In this document: positions 7,051-8,394 of the stretch, piece by piece
Layout: the number at the start of each line of letters is the position of its first letter
Numbering within the stretch: the stretch's first letter is position 1
Source: Actinomycetota bacterium
GTDB taxonomy: Bacteria > Actinomycetota > Actinomycetes > Actinomycetales > Microbacteriaceae
Direction of reading: 5' to 3'
Assembly: GCA_009704605.1 (NCBI GenBank)
Contig: WLDW01000031.1
Coordinates: 1-8,394, forward strand
DNA length: 8,394 nt
Program-made: the position numbers and the translations under genes
Notes under the pieces: generated by a model
Seen by the model: only the letters and a program-made list of their open reading frames with translations
Databases searched by the model: none
Told to the model about the DNA's origin: nothing

Positions 7051-8394
7051 ATGAGTGTCGCCAAATCATCATTATTGATGGCCGGTGGAACAATAGCCTC
7101 CCGAATTCTTGGATTTATTCGGACCGTGGTTTTGGCACTAACAATCGGTGTTACTACCGATGCCGCAGATGCCTTCGGTGTTGCAAACCAACTACCCAAT
7201 AACGTCTACGCAATTATCGCCGGTGGTGTTCTCTCTGCGGTGCTGGTACCTCAGATAGTAAAAGCTAGATCTCACAAAGATGGTGGCCTTGGCTACATTG
7301 ACCGCCTATTAACTTTGGCGATTGTGGTTTTTGCGGCTGTGACTGTAATTTCGACCATCGCGGCACCTTTTTTGATATCCATTTACACAACCGGATGGTC
7401 TCCGGCTCAGTTGGCACTTGCTTCCGCGTTTGCTTACTGGTGCATTCCGCAGCTATTTTTCTACGGTCTTTACGCAATGCTTGGAGAAGTTCTAAACGCT
7501 CGAAGTGCATTTGGTCCTTACATGTGGGCTCCGGTTCTAAATAACGTTGTTGGGATTATTGGTCTGATTTCTTTCCTGGTGGTTTTTGGAGCGGACCCAG
7601 TCGGGGCTAGGTCTGTCGAAAGTTGGGGGCCAGACCAAATTGCTCTTTTGGCTGGTTCCGCAACTGTAGGCGTGGCTTCACAAGCGCTCATATTGTTTTT
7701 GTCGTGGAAGAAAATCGGAATCAATTTCTCGCTGAACTTCTCGTGGCGAGGGGTTGGACTTCGTCCAGCTATGAAAGCAGCAACTTGGACAATTGGAATG
7801 GTTTTGGTTTCGCAGGTTGGTGGTTTGGTTCAGACCTTCGTTGCTTCTCGGGCAGTAGCGGATAGATCAGAGGATTTAGCGATTGCTTCAATTGCAGCAA
7901 TGATGATTGCTTGGTTGCTTTTCATGCTTCCTCACTCTGTGGTCACAGTTTCAATAGCAACGGCTTACTTCACGAAGATGAGTGAGCATGTTCACGACAA
8001 GAGAATCGATCTGATGAAGATTGATCTTCGTGCCGCTCTTCGAGTGGTTGTTTTGGTGAATGTATTTTCATCAGTAGCCCTTATTCTTCTTAGCTATCCA
8101 GTTGCCAGAGTGTTTGTTGGAGAGTATCCATCAACAGTTGCCTTAGGCAACGTGTTGTTTACAACCATGTTTGGGTTGGTTCCTTTTGGTTTGGTGTTCA
8201 TGTTTCAGAAGGCATTTTTTGCCCTTGAAGACACTAGAACACCTTTTGTTTTCACAACAATCCAGATAGCTATCCACATCGCTGGTTCAATCACCTTGTT
8301 TTTCACAATGACATCTGAATTCCTAGTTATGTCACTAGCTGGTCTCACCAGCGCAACCATTTTGATCCAGGCTCTGGTTGCTTACTTATTCCTA
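7051..8394 (+). CDS. murJ: Lipid II flippase MurJ (MviN), C-terminus cut by window end
   Basis: The frame is open from the ATG at 7051 to the end of the window, 448 codons, with no stop. It begins MSVAKSSLLMAGGTIASRIL and is strongly hydrophobic with many membrane helices. MurJ flips the peptidoglycan precursor lipid II across the cytoplasmic membrane. SRILGFIRT places Arg18 and Arg24 at the positions of the essential arginines in E. coli MurJ, and Asp39 in AADAFGVANQLPNNVYAIIAGG matches its essential Asp39; E. coli Arg52 is Tyr here, which I recall as common in actinobacteria. Later MurJ/MOP-family segments include SVVTVSIATAYF, VPFGLVFMFQKAFFALEDTRTP. AGGG at 7040-7043 is the ribosome binding site; the gene starts 9 nt after the DUF6049-like stop. 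Whether it carries the cytoplasmic pseudokinase and outer domain fused to mycobacterial MviN cannot be seen, because the end is missing. Confidence 0.95.
   Translation, partial: MSVAKSSLLMAGGTIASRILGFIRTVVLALTIGVTTDAADAFGVANQLPNNVYAIIAGGVLSAVLVPQIVKARSHKDGGLGYIDRLLTLAIVVFAAVTVISTIAAPFLISIYTTGWSPAQLALASAFAYWCIPQLFFYGLYAMLGEVLNARSAFGPYMWAPVLNNVVGIIGLISFLVVFGADPVGARSVESWGPDQIALLAGSATVGVASQALILFLSWKKIGINFSLNFSWRGVGLRPAMKAATWTIGMVLVSQVGGLVQTFVASRAVADRSEDLAIASIAAMMIAWLLFMLPHSVVTVSIATAYFTKMSEHVHDKRIDLMKIDLRAALRVVVLVNVFSSVALILLSYPVARVFVGEYPSTVALGNVLFTTMFGLVPFGLVFMFQKAFFALEDTRTPFVFTTIQIAIHIAGSITLFFTMTSEFLVMSLAGLTSATILIQALVAYLFL

Noticed and set aside
7265..7865. Open frames on the opposite strand or other frame within murJ
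   Set aside because: They lie wholly inside the uninterrupted murJ frame, have low-complexity or arbitrary composition and no recognisable domain or ribosome binding site.

Overview
The window looks like the chromosome of an actinobacterium, most likely a small-genome, fairly low-GC member of the Microbacteriaceae (the Luna-type freshwater or marine lineage is my best guess; this is inferred from protein character and gene order, not from a marker gene). Supporting signs are an S18 without zinc cysteines that ends in an actinobacterial-looking LLPYAGAGR, the gene order pcnA / NUDIX / DUF6049-type / murJ (the same order as Rv3907c-Rv3910 in Mycobacterium tuberculosis, from memory), and very tight spacing. 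Both conserved blocks usually lie near the replication origin in actinobacteria.

Layout. (1) Positions 1-2676 are an envelope polysaccharide locus: the 5' end of rmlA on the minus strand, a divergent rmlB on the plus strand, then wzt and wzm on the minus strand. RmlA and RmlB make the dTDP-sugar precursor of dTDP-L-rhamnose. Wzm/Wzt is a polysaccharide ABC exporter. (2) Positions 2738-4465 are the minus-strand ribosomal/SSB operon rpsF-ssb-rpsR-rplI, with a strong ribosome binding site and a structured leader before rpsF. wzm lies only 61 nt downstream of rplI with no clear terminator between. (3) Positions 4589-6004 hold pcnA (CCA-adding enzyme, minus strand). (4) From 6086 onward a plus-strand operon runs NUDIX hydrolase, a short secreted and membrane-anchored DUF6049-like protein, and murJ (lipid II flippase), which continues past the window end.

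How it fits together: the window combines sugar-nucleotide synthesis, polysaccharide export and peptidoglycan-precursor flipping with translation and tRNA-maturation genes. Most of it is ordinary housekeeping. The points most worth a second look are a putative S6:S18-type autoregulatory leader in which the rpsF Shine-Dalgarno can pair with an upstream CCTCCT around a hairpin, a 12-bp tandem repeat encoding an S-D-x-R tail on ribosomal protein S6, and a DUF6049 protein shrunk to 167 residues. I see no mobile element, CRISPR array, tRNA or rRNA, and no stretch over 300 bases without a gene.
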